DNA of 64,000 nt from JALZHR01 sp036388475 (GCA_036388475.1 DASVRT010000036.1:60579-124578), one strand, 5' to 3'; positions 1 to 7,815 are shown, numbered from the stretch's first letter. The notes: generated from the sequence alone by a model not told the origin. Numbers and translations: made by a program.

Positions 1-200
1 AGCCGGAAACGGTGCAGACGCCGATTATCGTTATTACCGGCAAGGATTTGCTGGCGGAAGACCGGCATTTTATCAGCGGGCAGATTGCCGACGTGATTCG
101 CAAAGGCGACCTGATGCTCTCGAATCTGGACGAAAGACTGCGCGAAACCCTCGAAGAAATAGGAGTAGAACCGACGAATGGCAAAAATAATGCTGGTTGA
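1..200 (+). CDS. C-terminal end of a receiver-domain signalling protein (partial)
   Basis: The reading frame is open from the left edge (first full codon at base 3) and stops at 198-200, so only the last 65 or so residues are visible. They contain the strand TPIIVITGKDL followed by a helix and KGDLMLSNLDERLRETLEEIG, which looks like the last strand and helices of a response-regulator receiver domain, as found at the end of hybrid histidine kinases. The end overlaps the next gene by 23 bp, which suggests translational coupling of two partners in one phosphorelay. The rest of the protein, and so its sensor and kinase parts, lies outside the window. The internal GTG at 12 is not a credible start. 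Confidence 0.7.
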   Translation, partial: PETVQTPIIVITGKDLLAEDRHFISGQIADVIRKGDLMLSNLDERLRETLEEIGVEPTNGKNNAG

Positions 201-585
201 AGATGCCGCCGACACGAGCGACCTCATCACGGCGATTCTCGAAATGGCGGGACACAACGTAGATTCCGCCGAAACCGGAGAAGATGCGCTCGCCAAAATT
301 CAAACGCTGCGCCCGGACGTAATTCTGATGGATATAAGCCTGCCCGGCACGATGAGCGGTCTGGACGTCGTGCACGCCTTGCGCGCCGATTCCGCTTTTG
401 AGGCGACGCCGATTCTGGCTTTAACCGCGCACGCGCTCGTCGACGACCGTCGCCGCTCATTGGCGGTCGGCTGCGACGAACATATTACAAAACCGATTTT
501 CGATTTGGAAGAATTTGCCGAAATCGTTTCGCGCTATGCCGAACAAGGCAGAAAATTTGCCGACAGACCGGCAAACGTCGGGTAA
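178..585 (+). CDS. Single-domain response regulator (CheY/DivK-like receiver)
   Basis: This 135-residue protein is a complete receiver domain with no output domain. The acidic pair is E8-D9 with D12 nearby, the phospho-acceptor is D52 in the strand VILMDISLPG, the switch threonine is T83 and the conserved lysine is K105 in HITKP. Lone receivers of this type pass phosphate between kinases or bind partner proteins. It starts inside the end of the upstream signalling gene, so the two are almost certainly co-transcribed and work together. The C-terminal tail after residue 125 is short and polar. The partner kinase cannot be identified from the window. Confidence 0.9.
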   Translation: MAKIMLVEDAADTSDLITAILEMAGHNVDSAETGEDALAKIQTLRPDVILMDISLPGTMSGLDVVHALRADSAFEATPILALTAHALVDDRRRSLAVGCDEHITKPIFDLEEFAEIVSRYAEQGRKFADRPANVG

Positions 586-654
586 TCGAAAGCTATCTCG
601 CTAAACAATATTGACGACAAATGATTTTTAGCTGACTTCGAGTCATTTTACGTC

Positions 655-675
655 GACTAAAAGCGCCTTTTAGTC
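655..675. repeat. Perfect 9-bp hairpin in the response regulator to K+ channel gap
   Basis: GACTAAAAG at 655-663 and CTTTTAGTC at 667-675 pair perfectly around a 3-base loop. No T-run follows, so it is not a typical intrinsic terminator. It could end the signalling transcript weakly or be an operator. The rest of the 197-bp gap (586-782) shows nothing else. Confidence 0.5.
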
Positions 676-782
676 TGCCGGGCAATGTAAAAAGAAAATA
701 AAATGAACGAAAAGAAAACCGCCGTTGATTTTGTTTTCGGGAAAAGATAAATTATGCGGGCGGCATCCCGGCGCAAACTCTT

Positions 783-1616
783 ATGCTCGAAAATTTAAAA
801 TATCGCGTTTACGACGTTCTGGTCGAAACGGACGACGGCGAACTGATTGACCGCATCGTCGCCGTTATTTTGATGATTTTGATTTTAATCAATGCGGTCG
901 CGGTCGTACTGGAAACGGTCGACGAGATTAACGCCGAATACGGCGCGCTTTTTCACGCGCTGGAAATCGTTTCGGTCACGATTTTTACGATTGAATATCT
1001 TTTGCGCTTATGGATTGCGCCGCTCAGCCCGCAATATTCGAAGCCGGTCACGGGCAGAATCCGCTACGCTTTTTCGCTGATGGCGATAATCGACCTTTTG
1101 GCGATTCTGCCCGCGTTTCTGCCGGTGATTTTGCCGGTGGATTTGCGCGTGCTGCGATTTTTGCGAACTTTTCGCCTGTTTCGCCTTTTTAAATTGAGCC
1201 GCTATGTCGAATCGCTGAACACGCTCGACGACGTCGTGCGCTCGAAAAAAGAAGAGCTGACCGTCACGGTCGTGATGATTTTGATGCTGCTCCTGTTTTC
1301 GTCAAGTCTGATGTATCTGGTCGAAAACGAAGCGCAGCCCGACAAATTTCCGCATATTCCGGCGGCGATGTGGTGGGGCGTGGCGACTTTGACGACCGTC
1401 GGTTACGGCGACGTTTTTCCGGTTACGCCGGTCGGCAAAGTGCTCGGCGCGTTTATCGCTTTTCTCGGCATCGGGATGTTCGCTCTGCCGACCGGCATTC
1501 TCGCGTCCGGCTTCGCCGAAGAAATCAATCGCCGCCACCGAAAAGATGCGGAATGTCTCTGCCCGCACTGCGGAGGTGACATTTCGCCGGATTTCGAGAG
1601 AAAATCGAATGAATAA
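783..1616 (+). CDS. Voltage-gated potassium channel, six transmembrane segments
   Basis: The 277-residue protein has the full Kv layout. S1 is about residues 22-43, S2 about 55-77, S3 about 96-118, the charged S4 has R122, R125, R128, R131 and R134 at every third position, and S5 is about 158-180. The pore helix leads to the selectivity filter TVGYGD at 205-210, then S6 about 218-243. It should sit in the inner membrane as a tetramer passing K+. The soluble tail carries C258, C260 and C263 (CLCPHC), a possible half zinc site that is unusual in such short bacterial channels. No RCK/TrkA domain is present. It stands alone between a receiver gene and a repeat element. Confidence 0.93.
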   Translation: MLENLKYRVYDVLVETDDGELIDRIVAVILMILILINAVAVVLETVDEINAEYGALFHALEIVSVTIFTIEYLLRLWIAPLSPQYSKPVTGRIRYAFSLMAIIDLLAILPAFLPVILPVDLRVLRFLRTFRLFRLFKLSRYVESLNTLDDVVRSKKEELTVTVVMILMLLLFSSSLMYLVENEAQPDKFPHIPAAMWWGVATLTTVGYGDVFPVTPVGKVLGAFIAFLGIGMFALPTGILASGFAEEINRRHRKDAECLCPHCGGDISPDFERKSNE

Positions 1617-1619
1617 GAA

Positions 1620-1808
1620 AATCAGCCGCAGAGGACACAGAAAAATGAAACCGCAGATTTTCGCAGATAAACGCAGATTATTAACCGGATTGACAGGACA
1701 TACAGGATAAATAAAGAATACTGAAATAGAGTTTTGTTTTCTATCCTGTCAATCCTGTCAATCCGGTTTGAGTCTTCTTTGTGTTCTCTGCGCCCTCTGC
1801 GGCTGATT
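1620..1808. repeat. Palindromic intergenic repeat element, 9/10-bp units
   Basis: This fills the gap between the K+ channel and reductase genes. The outer arms AATCAGCCGCAGAG (1620-1633) and its complement (1795-1808) match over 14 bp. Inner arms at 1683-1698 and 1753-1768 match perfectly over 16 bp. Within the arms, CGCAGATNNN recurs every 10 bp (1663-1680) and CAATCCTGT recurs every 9 bp (about 1741-1767). It closely resembles the elements at 10936-11134, 49551-49675 and 54541-54690. Confidence 0.85.
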
Positions 1809-1836
1809 CTTTATCTGTAAGTAAGGAGTTTCAATT

Positions 1837-2400
1837 ATGCGTAAAGTTGTGCTCGGACTCGGCATCAGTTTGGACGGTTATATCGCGCGCAAAAACGGCG
1901 CGGTCGACTGGCTTTCGATGGATTGGGATTACGATTGGACGGCGTTTTTTAAAACCATCGACGTGGTTTTGATGGGAAGAAAATCCTGGGATGTGGCGCT
2001 CGGAATGAATCCGAAACCGAAATCCGAAAAGAAATCGAAAGCGGCAAATCCGTACGGCGATATGGAAGCTTATGTTTTCTCGAAAACCTTAAAGGAAAGC
2101 GGCGCGGAAGGCGTCGGAATAGTTTCGGGAAATCTGAAGGAATTCGTCGCCGGCTTGAAAGTGAAAGACGGCAAAAACATCTGGCTTTCGGGCGGCGGCG
2201 AGCTGGCAAAAAGCTTTCTGGATGAAAATTTGGTGGACGAGATTTATCTGGGCGTGACGCCGCTTCTGCTCGGTTCGGGCGTGCCGCTTTTTCCCGAACT
2301 GATTCGGGAAGTCCCGCTTCGATTTGTTTCCTGCAACGTTTGCCGACACAAAAAAGAAGACAACGCGATGCTCGAACTGATTTACGAGGTGAAAAGGTGA
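1837..2400 (+). CDS. Dihydrofolate-reductase-fold protein (RibD C-terminal domain family)
   Basis: The 187-residue protein matches the stand-alone RibD-C/DHFR-like family (YyaP/YwjB type). It opens with the strand KVVLGLGISLDGYIA (3-17), has the nucleotide-site motif MGRKSW at 46-51, the glycine turn SGGGEL at 118-123 and the family hallmark PLLLGSGVPLF at 142-152. Relatives bind NAD(P)H, but their substrates are mostly unknown, so a true folate or riboflavin role should not be assumed. It has no signal peptide and is cytoplasmic. A good ribosome site (AAGGAG, about 1824) precedes the ATG, which itself lies just after a palindromic repeat. It is the usual length for the family. Confidence 0.85.
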   Translation: MRKVVLGLGISLDGYIARKNGAVDWLSMDWDYDWTAFFKTIDVVLMGRKSWDVALGMNPKPKSEKKSKAANPYGDMEAYVFSKTLKESGAEGVGIVSGNLKEFVAGLKVKDGKNIWLSGGGELAKSFLDENLVDEIYLGVTPLLLGSGVPLFPELIREVPLRFVSCNVCRHKKEDNAMLELIYEVKR

Positions 2401-2402
2401 TT

Positions 2403-2494
2403 AATGCAAAACGAAAAGCGCGAAATGCAAAATGGAAGAAAATATTTAATTTCGGAATCTTAAATCTTAATACTTTGCGCTTTGCATTTTTAAC
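2403..2494. repeat. Palindromic intergenic repeat element, ATGCAAAA words
   Basis: ATGCAAAA words occur at the left side (2404-2434) and the complementary TTTGCATTTTTA at the right (2479-2492), separated by an A/T-rich centre. The arms are imperfect. It is the same kind of filler as at 3099-3180 and leaves no room for a gene. Confidence 0.65.
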
Positions 2495-2516
2495 GTCTTA
2501 AAATTAATTTTGAAAT

Positions 2517-3092
2517 ATGAGTATTGCAACCAAAGCGGGCGACAAAGGGAAAACCGCTTTAATCGGCGGCGAGCGGGTTTCAAAAGCGGATGTGCGCGTC
2601 GAAGCCTACGGGACGATCGACGAGCTTGGCGCGCAGATGGCGTTTGCGCGTTCCATCTGCGGCGACGAAGAAATAAACGAACTGACGAAATCAATCCAGC
2701 GCGAATTGTTTATGATTTCCGGCTCGGTGGCAAACCCGAATTTTACGGACGCTCCGAAGCCGTATCTGACGCCGGAAATGATACAACGGCTGACGGCGGA
2801 AGTCGCGCGTATCGAGAAAATGGAAGGCATCCTGTCGGATTGGAGCTTGCCGGGCGATGTCGCCGCCGCCGCCGCCTTCGACATCGCGCGAACCGTCTGC
2901 CGCCGCGCCGAACGCTGCGTCGTGCGCTTGCAGGAAACCGGCGAAAATGTCGACCCGCAGGTCATAACTTATCTCAATCGGCTGTCGGATTTGCTCTGGC
3001 TCGTCGGGAGACTGCTGGAACTGAAAGCGGGCGTCGATTCCAGGCTAAGAGACGACGCGCACGAGGGAAACAAATGGTCGCGCGCCTGGTAG
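2517..3092 (+). CDS. pduO: Cob(I)alamin adenosyltransferase, PduO type
   Basis: The enzyme transfers the adenosyl group of ATP to cob(I)alamin to make coenzyme B12. At 191 residues it is the usual length for the PduO/MMAB family. The N-terminal ATP-binding stretch TKAGDKGKTALIGG (5-18) and the DELGA segment (35-39) are intact, as is the C-terminal signature RRAERCVV (129-136) with YLNRLSDLLW at 152-161. It forms a cytoplasmic trimer of helical bundles in known members. No other B12 gene, B12-dependent enzyme or cobalamin riboswitch is visible nearby. It is flanked on both sides by repeat elements, so it is probably a single-gene unit. Confidence 0.93.
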   Translation: MSIATKAGDKGKTALIGGERVSKADVRVEAYGTIDELGAQMAFARSICGDEEINELTKSIQRELFMISGSVANPNFTDAPKPYLTPEMIQRLTAEVARIEKMEGILSDWSLPGDVAAAAAFDIARTVCRRAERCVVRLQETGENVDPQVITYLNRLSDLLWLVGRLLELKAGVDSRLRDDAHEGNKWSRAW

Positions 3093-3098
3093 GTTTTT

Positions 3099-3180
3099 AA
3101 ATGCAAAATGCAAAATGGAATGACAGATTTAATTTTTAATTCTAAATACTAATATTTTGCATTTTCAACGATTGCAAAAT
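3099..3180. repeat. Heptamer repeat element, GCAAAAT words
   Basis: GCAAAAT is repeated in tandem at about 3103-3117 and answered by ATTTTGCATTTT at about 3153-3166, with another GCAAAAT at 3174-3180. The period is 7 bp. The element ends just before the VanW gene. Confidence 0.65.
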
Positions 3181-3222
3181 CGTGGATTTTATGCGTTCAT
3201 ACACACAGCAAAAATCCTGAAG

Positions 3223-5013
3223 ATGAAAGAAGCATCCGTTTTACAATTCGAACCGAAAATTCATACCCGCCACGAGGCTTTCGTTTTTCGCGCCAAAACT
3301 TTTTTATTACAGCTCAGGCGCAGCGCGGCAAATCTGGTGAGTTCCGACGTCAGGCGTTTTCCGAAAACCTTCGATTTAAGCCATCAACCAATCGTCGGCG
3401 AATCGAAAACCGCGCTTTGGAGCGAGAAAGACCGCGCGGAAATGCCGCTGATGGCGGGCAAGATTCATAATCTGCGGCGGGCTATAGCCAAATTAAACGG
3501 CATCGAAATTCCGGCAAATCAAATTTTTAGTTTCTGGAAACAAGTCGGTCGCGCGACGCGGCGCGCAGGTTACGTGCGCGGGCGCGAATTGCGCGAAGGC
3601 TGCATTATTCCGAACGTCGGCGGCGGTTTGTGCCAGCTTTCCAACGCACTCTACGACGCGGCTTTGCAGGCGAATTTTGAAATCGTCGAGCGCCACGCCC
3701 ACACGCAAATCGTGCAGGGCTCGCTGGCGGAAAAAGGACGCGACGCGACCGTTTTCTGGAATTACGTGGATTTGCGTTTTCGCTCTACAAATGCTTTCCG
3801 CGTCGAAGCCGAGTTGACCGCGACGCATTTGATTGTCCGTTTCCGAGCCAAAGAAAAGAAACAAAATCTTGTTCAACTCAAATCGCGGAGAGAATTTTCG
3901 ATTCTCAATAATCAACCGAACAGTTGTATGACCTGCGGCGTCGGCGAATGTTTTCGCAGCCAGACGCCGGACGAGGCGATTGATTTCGGCAGCACGGCGT
4001 TTTTGCTCGACGAATTTTCAAATGAATTTGACGAATACATTCAGCGAACACGCGAAAAGAAAGATTTTTTGTTCGTTCCGCTCGACGGAAAGCGTTTTAA
4101 AAAAGCCAATTACGCCTGGGAAACAAAAGGTTTTGCGAAGACGAAGCAAAGTCTTTTGGTGACGCTTGTTCGCTCATACAAATCGCGCAAGCTTGCCGCG
4201 CAGGGCGCGTCGCGACAAAAATCTCTGCTGGCGATGGCGGAAAAACTAGCGGAAAGCTACGCGAAACAATTAAGTTTTGACGCGACGCACGTCGTCGTTT
4301 CGCAAAACCTGCTGCCGTTTCTCTGGAAAAACGGTCATCTGGGCGGGCGCACTTTTGATGTTTTGATGACGGCTCTGCCGATGACCGAGCTGCAAAAACG
4401 TCTGGACTTTGCTGCGTCCCGGCACGCGGAAAGCAAAACGCTCGGCGATTTTCGCGCCGAAAATCGGCTTCTCGAAGCCGAAACGCAAGGCTTGCAGAAC
4501 GCGCGAAAAATCGTCACGCCGCATACGGAAATCGCCTCGCTTTTCGCGGAAAAAGCGGAACTGCTTGATTGGCAAATGCCGAAGGCGAAAGAATTTGAAA
4601 GAAAGCCGCGCGGAAAATTCACCGTCGTTTTTCCGGCTTCGACCGTCGGCAGAAAAGGCTGTTACGAACTGCGCGAAGCTTTACGCGATTTGGATGTCAA
4701 ACTCGTGACGCTCGGCGCGATTATCGAAGACGCCGATTTCTGGCGCGGTTTTGATTGGGAAAAAGGCGGCGATTGGCTTGAACGGGCGGATTTGGTCGTT
4801 CTGCCCGCGTTTGTCGAGCACAAACCGCGCAGGCTTCTGCTGGCTGCCGCGCATAAAATTCCGGTTATCGCCGCGCGCGCCTGCGGTGTGGGCAATGTTC
4901 CCGGAATTACAAACATTGAAAACGGCGACACGAAAGTTTTGCGCAAAGAAATCGAGAAAATTTTGAAGACGAATGAGAGAATATCAGAGAACGACGCGCG
5001 AATGCTCATTTAA
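3223..5013 (+). CDS. VanW-domain protein fused to a glycosyltransferase-like C-terminal half
   Basis: I start the protein at the ATG at 3223 (596 residues), because a longer TTG frame runs back into repeat DNA. Residues about 72-190 are a VanW domain: AGKIHNLRRA, then FSFWKQVG, the core GGGLCQ (133-138), ALYDAALQA and ERHAH. A short linker carries C235, C238 and C243 (CMTCGVGEC). Residues about 285-590 resemble a GT-B glycosyltransferase, with a late VVLPAFVEHKPRRLLLAAAHKIP-type nucleotide-sugar region split here by the motif limits, then a loss of family identity. VanW domains are common in cell-envelope proteins but their role is poorly known. There is no signal peptide. It overlaps the next gene by 41 bp. 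Confidence 0.75.
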   Translation: MKEASVLQFEPKIHTRHEAFVFRAKTFLLQLRRSAANLVSSDVRRFPKTFDLSHQPIVGESKTALWSEKDRAEMPLMAGKIHNLRRAIAKLNGIEIPANQIFSFWKQVGRATRRAGYVRGRELREGCIIPNVGGGLCQLSNALYDAALQANFEIVERHAHTQIVQGSLAEKGRDATVFWNYVDLRFRSTNAFRVEAELTATHLIVRFRAKEKKQNLVQLKSRREFSILNNQPNSCMTCGVGECFRSQTPDEAIDFGSTAFLLDEFSNEFDEYIQRTREKKDFLFVPLDGKRFKKANYAWETKGFAKTKQSLLVTLVRSYKSRKLAAQGASRQKSLLAMAEKLAESYAKQLSFDATHVVVSQNLLPFLWKNGHLGGRTFDVLMTALPMTELQKRLDFAASRHAESKTLGDFRAENRLLEAETQGLQNARKIVTPHTEIASLFAEKAELLDWQMPKAKEFERKPRGKFTVVFPASTVGRKGCYELREALRDLDVKLVTLGAIIEDADFWRGFDWEKGGDWLERADLVVLPAFVEHKPRRLLLAAAHKIPVIAARACGVGNVPGITNIENGDTKVLRKEIEKILKTNERISENDARMLI

Positions 5014-5446
5014 TGATTTCCAGCCGGAAATCCGGCGGGCAATCCGCAAATACGTCGAAAAACACGAGCTTGGCGACATCGAACAAGACGTTTTGATGTG
5101 CGCCGAAACCGTTTCGGAGAAAATCAAACAGACGTTTTTCAGTAAAATTTTCGGCAACGCAAATTACGCGCAGAACGTTTCGATGCTGGTCACGCCCGAA
5201 CGCCTTTTGTGGTGCACTCTGGACAGCCGAAACAATGCGGTTGTTTTAGCCGCGCGTTTGTCTGAAATCGAAATTTGCGATTTCGAGTCGAATCTAATGG
5301 TCGAAGACAGCGGTTTGGACGTTTTCGGTTTTATTAATCGGTCGCCGGCGCGCGCCGAAGCCTTTATCGGATTGGGCGCGGAAGCGTCGGCGCAAAAGTT
5401 TCGCGAGACGCTGAAAGACGCCGCCGCGAAAGCAAAATCCAAATAA
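4973..5446 (+). CDS. Conserved hypothetical protein, possible PH-like fold
   Basis: This 157-residue soluble protein begins inside the end of the VanW gene (41-bp overlap in another frame), so the two are probably translated from one message. The N-terminal third is helical and charged. The middle (about 70-125) alternates strands, with VTPERLLWCTLD and AARLSEIEICDF, in the style of bacterial PH-like domains that bind lipid or protein surfaces. The C-terminal helix is rich in Ala and Lys. I do not recognise a specific family with confidence. No catalytic motif, membrane segment or signal peptide is visible. Its coupling to the VanW fusion is the only functional clue. Confidence 0.7.
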   Translation: MREYQRTTRECSFNDFQPEIRRAIRKYVEKHELGDIEQDVLMCAETVSEKIKQTFFSKIFGNANYAQNVSMLVTPERLLWCTLDSRNNAVVLAARLSEIEICDFESNLMVEDSGLDVFGFINRSPARAEAFIGLGAEASAQKFRETLKDAAAKAKSK

Positions 5447-5537
5447 TTTTTCCCGCTCGAAGCAACTAAACCGCAAGTTGCCGCACCAATAAATACGGCA
5501 GGTATCAAACAATTTTCAAGTCTTTGGAGGAACGATT

Positions 5538-6059
5538 GTGAAGCTCGTTTCGATAATATTTCTTTGTCTTTTTCTCGCACTCGCCGCGTCCGGGCAAACG
5601 CCCGTCCAGGAGCCGCAACCGCAGGATAATGAAACCGTCGGCGTCGAGGAAATTTATCTGGCAAAAGACAACGGCGAAGGCAAAGCCGGCGATGCCGAAA
5701 CGAATTTTCTGACGAGCGACATCCCGATTTTCTGCGTCGTGCAGCTTAATTCGACCAAACCGGCAACCGTCAAGATGAATTTTATCGCCGTCAAAGTGGC
5801 GGGCGTCAAAGCCGAAACGAAAGTCGTCAGCGTCAGCTTCAAAACCAACGGCAAGCAGAATCGCGTCAATTTTACGGGCTCGCCCGAAGGCGCGTGGATT
5901 GCCGGAAGTTATCGCGTCGATGTTTTCGTTGACGGCAAACTCGCCGGAAGCCGTGAGCTTGAAATTCAAAAATCGGCGACGGCAAACCCGGCGGTCGAAT
6001 CGTTTCAGCCGAAAACGAACGCCAAACCCAAACCCGCTAAACGAACCCGTAAAAATTAA
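5538..6059 (+). CDS. Secreted protein of unknown function
   Basis: The gene starts with GTG at 5538 behind a strong GGAGG at 5526-5530. The first 20 residues are a Sec signal peptide (MKLVSIIFLCLFLALAASG) with likely cleavage after SGQ. The 173-residue product is mostly beta-strand, with a NRVNFTGSPEGAWIAGSYRVDVFVDGK-like stretch that reads as one immunoglobulin-type sandwich strand pair; only short parts are quoted here. The tail (about 150-173) is Lys/Pro/Thr rich and basic. It should be periplasmic or extracellular. I do not recognise the family. A strong terminator follows directly, so this is a single-gene unit or the end of one. Confidence 0.75.
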   Translation: MKLVSIIFLCLFLALAASGQTPVQEPQPQDNETVGVEEIYLAKDNGEGKAGDAETNFLTSDIPIFCVVQLNSTKPATVKMNFIAVKVAGVKAETKVVSVSFKTNGKQNRVNFTGSPEGAWIAGSYRVDVFVDGKLAGSRELEIQKSATANPAVESFQPKTNAKPKPAKRTRKN

Positions 6060-6120
6060 AAAAAGTTTTGAGTTCAGGCTTCGTTAAAAAATTTCCAAAG
6101 CCTGAGCTCAAAACTTTTTT
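6059..6120 (+). terminator. Rho-independent terminator after the secreted protein gene
   Basis: AAAGTTTTGAG...AGGCTT (about 6061-6081) pairs with AAGCCTGAGCTCAAAACTTT (6098-6117) with one wobble, and a run of six T follows. The A-run on the other side means it could also work in reverse. Confidence 0.85.
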
Positions 6121-6201
6121 CTGCACGATAATCAAACGCGGTCGGCAAATCGAATCGACAAATCTGTATCACGAATAATCATAATCCGCCTTGTCGGCGG
6201 A

Positions 6202-6218
6202 TTGGCACGTCTATTGCT
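6202..6218 (+). promoter_or_regulatory. Sigma-54 (RpoN) promoter upstream of the cupin gene
   Basis: TTGGCACGTCTATTGCT at 6202-6218 matches the -24/-12 consensus TGGCAC-N5-TTGC exactly. The GG is at 6204-6205 and the GC at 6216-6217, with the required 10 bases between. The expected start of transcription is near 6229 and the ribosome site follows at 6238. A hairpin (AATCCGCC/GGCGGATT, 6183-6203) abuts the -24 element. Such promoters need an enhancer-binding AAA+ activator; none is encoded in the window. Confidence 0.8.
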
Positions 6219-6252
6219 CGAAATATCCGAAAAACAAGGAGGAGTTTTAGCA

Positions 6253-6594
6253 ATGGGTGATACATCGGTTCAAAAAGTGATGTCGAAAAACTCGCCGCAC
6301 GGCGAAATGGGACAGAAATATCTGGCTTCGGGCGTCCACGTGGCGATGCGGCTCTGGGAAAATCAGGAGCCGAACGACGATAAGGAAGAGCGCACGCGCG
6401 AATATGAAACGGTCGGCTACGTGATTTCCGGAAAAGCGGAGCTGTATCTGGAAGGACAGATGCTTTTGCTGGAAAAAGGCGATTCGTGGGTGGTGCCGAA
6501 AGGCGCGCGACATACCTATAAAATTCTGGAATCGTTTACGGCAGTCGAAGCCACCGCGCCGCCCGCGCAGGCGCACGGGCGCGACGAGGAATGA
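6253..6594 (+). CDS. Small cupin-domain protein
   Basis: The ATG at 6253 has a strong AAGGAGG about 10 bases upstream, so I prefer it to an in-frame ATG further upstream that would lie inside the promoter. The 113-residue product is one cupin barrel. The first motif is around GYVISGKAELYLEG and the second around KGDSWVVPKGARHTYKI, with H as a likely metal ligand. Cupins of this size may be isomerases, dioxygenases or metal-binding sensors, so no reaction can be assigned. The sigma-54 promoter and the terminator at 6616-6652 make it a monocistronic unit under activator control, probably responding to nitrogen, stress or envelope signals. Confidence 0.85.
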   Translation: MGDTSVQKVMSKNSPHGEMGQKYLASGVHVAMRLWENQEPNDDKEERTREYETVGYVISGKAELYLEGQMLLLEKGDSWVVPKGARHTYKILESFTAVEATAPPAQAHGRDEE

Positions 6595-6615
6595 TTTAAT
6601 CGAAAAGCCGTTTAT

Positions 6616-6652
6616 AAAAAAGCCTCGACCGATTCGGTCGAGGCTTTTTTTA
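6616..6652. terminator. Strong bidirectional terminator between cupin and membrane protein genes
   Basis: AAAAAGCCTCGACCGA pairs perfectly with TCGGTCGAGGCTTTTT, followed by more T on the plus strand and with an A-run on the other side. It serves the converging genes on both strands. Confidence 0.92.
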
Positions 6653-6695
6653 ATATTCTTTGTTTTATTTAACGGAAAAAACTTGTTTAATTTTT

Positions 6696-7388
6696 TTAAT
6701 TCTCGCTTTCATCGGTCGGCGGCTCTTCCTCTTGAGTTTCGGGCTTAACATTTTTGTTTTTCTGTTTATCTTTGTTCTGTTTTTTATCTTCTTTGCGGTC
6801 GCGGCGCAGCGGCGGCGGCGGCGGCATTTCCTCGTCTTCTTCGCTCGCGGCGGGCGTTTCTTCTGTTTCCCTGACTACTTCTTCATTCTGAGTCGTTTGC
6901 TGTTCATTTTCAGCGTCGGGCACAGACGATTCTTCGTCCTGTTTATCGCGCGAATCTTTTTTCACCGGCGCCGAAGTTGAAGGAAGCGAAGTTGAATTAT
7001 CTCTGGATAAATTATCTTTCGTCTCTCCGGTTGCGGGTTTATCGACGACAAATTGATATTGCGCCGGAATCGTGCGATTAACGGAATCGTCGTTTTCGAG
7101 CACGGCATTATTCGCCGATTTTTCCGCCGAAGTCCGATAAAGAAGCGTTCCGGCAATAACGCCGAGCGCCGTCACCGCCAGCAGCGCCATAATCAAAAAA
7201 GCCGGGTTAAACGAGTTATCCGGTTTACGCATCGGGACGCGAAGTTTTTTGAAACGAGCCGCAGTTCTCGTCGGCGTTTCGTCGAGCGGCATCACCGCCG
7301 GTATTGTCTGAACTGTTTCCTCGTCAAAAAAAACTTCTTCCGCAACTGTTTGAAATTCGTCCTGTCGATTGATATTTTGCTGATTCAT
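6696..7388 (-). CDS. Single-pass membrane protein with long acidic/disordered C-terminal part
   Basis: I use the ATG at 7388 rather than an upstream TTG, giving 230 residues. A soluble N-terminal stretch of about 60 residues with TVQTIPAVMPLDETPTRTAA is followed by one hydrophobic segment (about 62-84, AFLIMALLAVTALGVIAG). The rest is low complexity: acidic Glu/Asp/Gln/Thr stretches, a PPPPP run, then a Lys-rich DRKEDKKQNKDKQKNK block and an acidic end. The layout resembles TonB-like or SPOR-adjacent anchored spacer proteins, but there is no folded domain to name. It shares the terminator at 6616-6652 with the cupin gene. Confidence 0.7.
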   Translation of the reverse strand: MNQQNINRQDEFQTVAEEVFFDEETVQTIPAVMPLDETPTRTAARFKKLRVPMRKPDNSFNPAFLIMALLAVTALGVIAGTLLYRTSAEKSANNAVLENDDSVNRTIPAQYQFVVDKPATGETKDNLSRDNSTSLPSTSAPVKKDSRDKQDEESSVPDAENEQQTTQNEEVVRETEETPAASEEDEEMPPPPPLRRDRKEDKKQNKDKQKNKNVKPETQEEEPPTDESEN

Positions 7389-7653
7389 GATTATCTGTCC
7401 CAATCTAATACATTTATTTTTCCATCACGATAAGAGGCAAGAATCAGACCATAATAATAAAAAAGCGATTTGCCGTTTCGACTAAACGGATAAACGGGAA
7501 AAGATTTAAGAATAATATGATAAAACGGCAAAAATAAACGCTGTTTATAAAAGCAAAAACCTATTTACAAAAAATGATTGATATGTTAGCTTGAAATAGA
7601 AGATTTTCTCTTCGCCGCCTACTCATTCAAACTTCTCGTAAGGAATAAAAATC

Positions 7654-7815
7654 ATGTCAAAAATTATTTTGTGGTTAGGCTTTATACTTTCAATCGTTTT
7701 GTTGACTTACGGAATTTTCATTTCCCAGAGCGCGAAACTATTTCCTATCGTTCTCTGGTCAATCATATTTTTGGGCAGCGGCTACAAGCTGTTTTTTAGC
7801 CCGGCAAAAAGATAA
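7654..7815 (+). CDS. Small two-helix membrane protein, 53 residues
   Basis: A complete small gene begins with ATG at 7654, has AAGGA about 9 bases upstream (7640-7644) and ends with TAA at 7813-7815. The product has two hydrophobic helices, about residues 4-24 (IILWLGFILSIVLLTYGIF) and 31-47, with a basic SPAKR end. It ends 9 bases before the stop of the converging NorD-like gene. It has the same style as the 63-residue protein at 13103-13294. I cannot assign a function. The upstream stretch 7404-7653 is A/T-rich and shows only a weak inverted repeat (CCGTTT/AAACGG, 7472-7487). Confidence 0.6.
   Translation: MSKIILWLGFILSIVLLTYGIFISQSAKLFPIVLWSIIFLGSGYKLFFSPAKR

Noticed and set aside
1620..1808. 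Insertion sequence or transposon remnant (because of inverted ends)
   Set aside because: The elements carry no gene fragment, no constant terminal sequence between loci and no visible target-site duplication; arms are made of short tandem words.
2401..2516. Cobalamin riboswitch ahead of the cobalamin adenosyltransferase gene
   Set aside because: The gap is only 116 bp and is filled with a degenerate repeat; I see no B12-box (GCCACTG).
3157..3222. Longer start of the VanW fusion protein
   Set aside because: The first codon would be TTG inside a heptamer repeat, and the added residues are not protein-like. ATG at 3223 is preferred.
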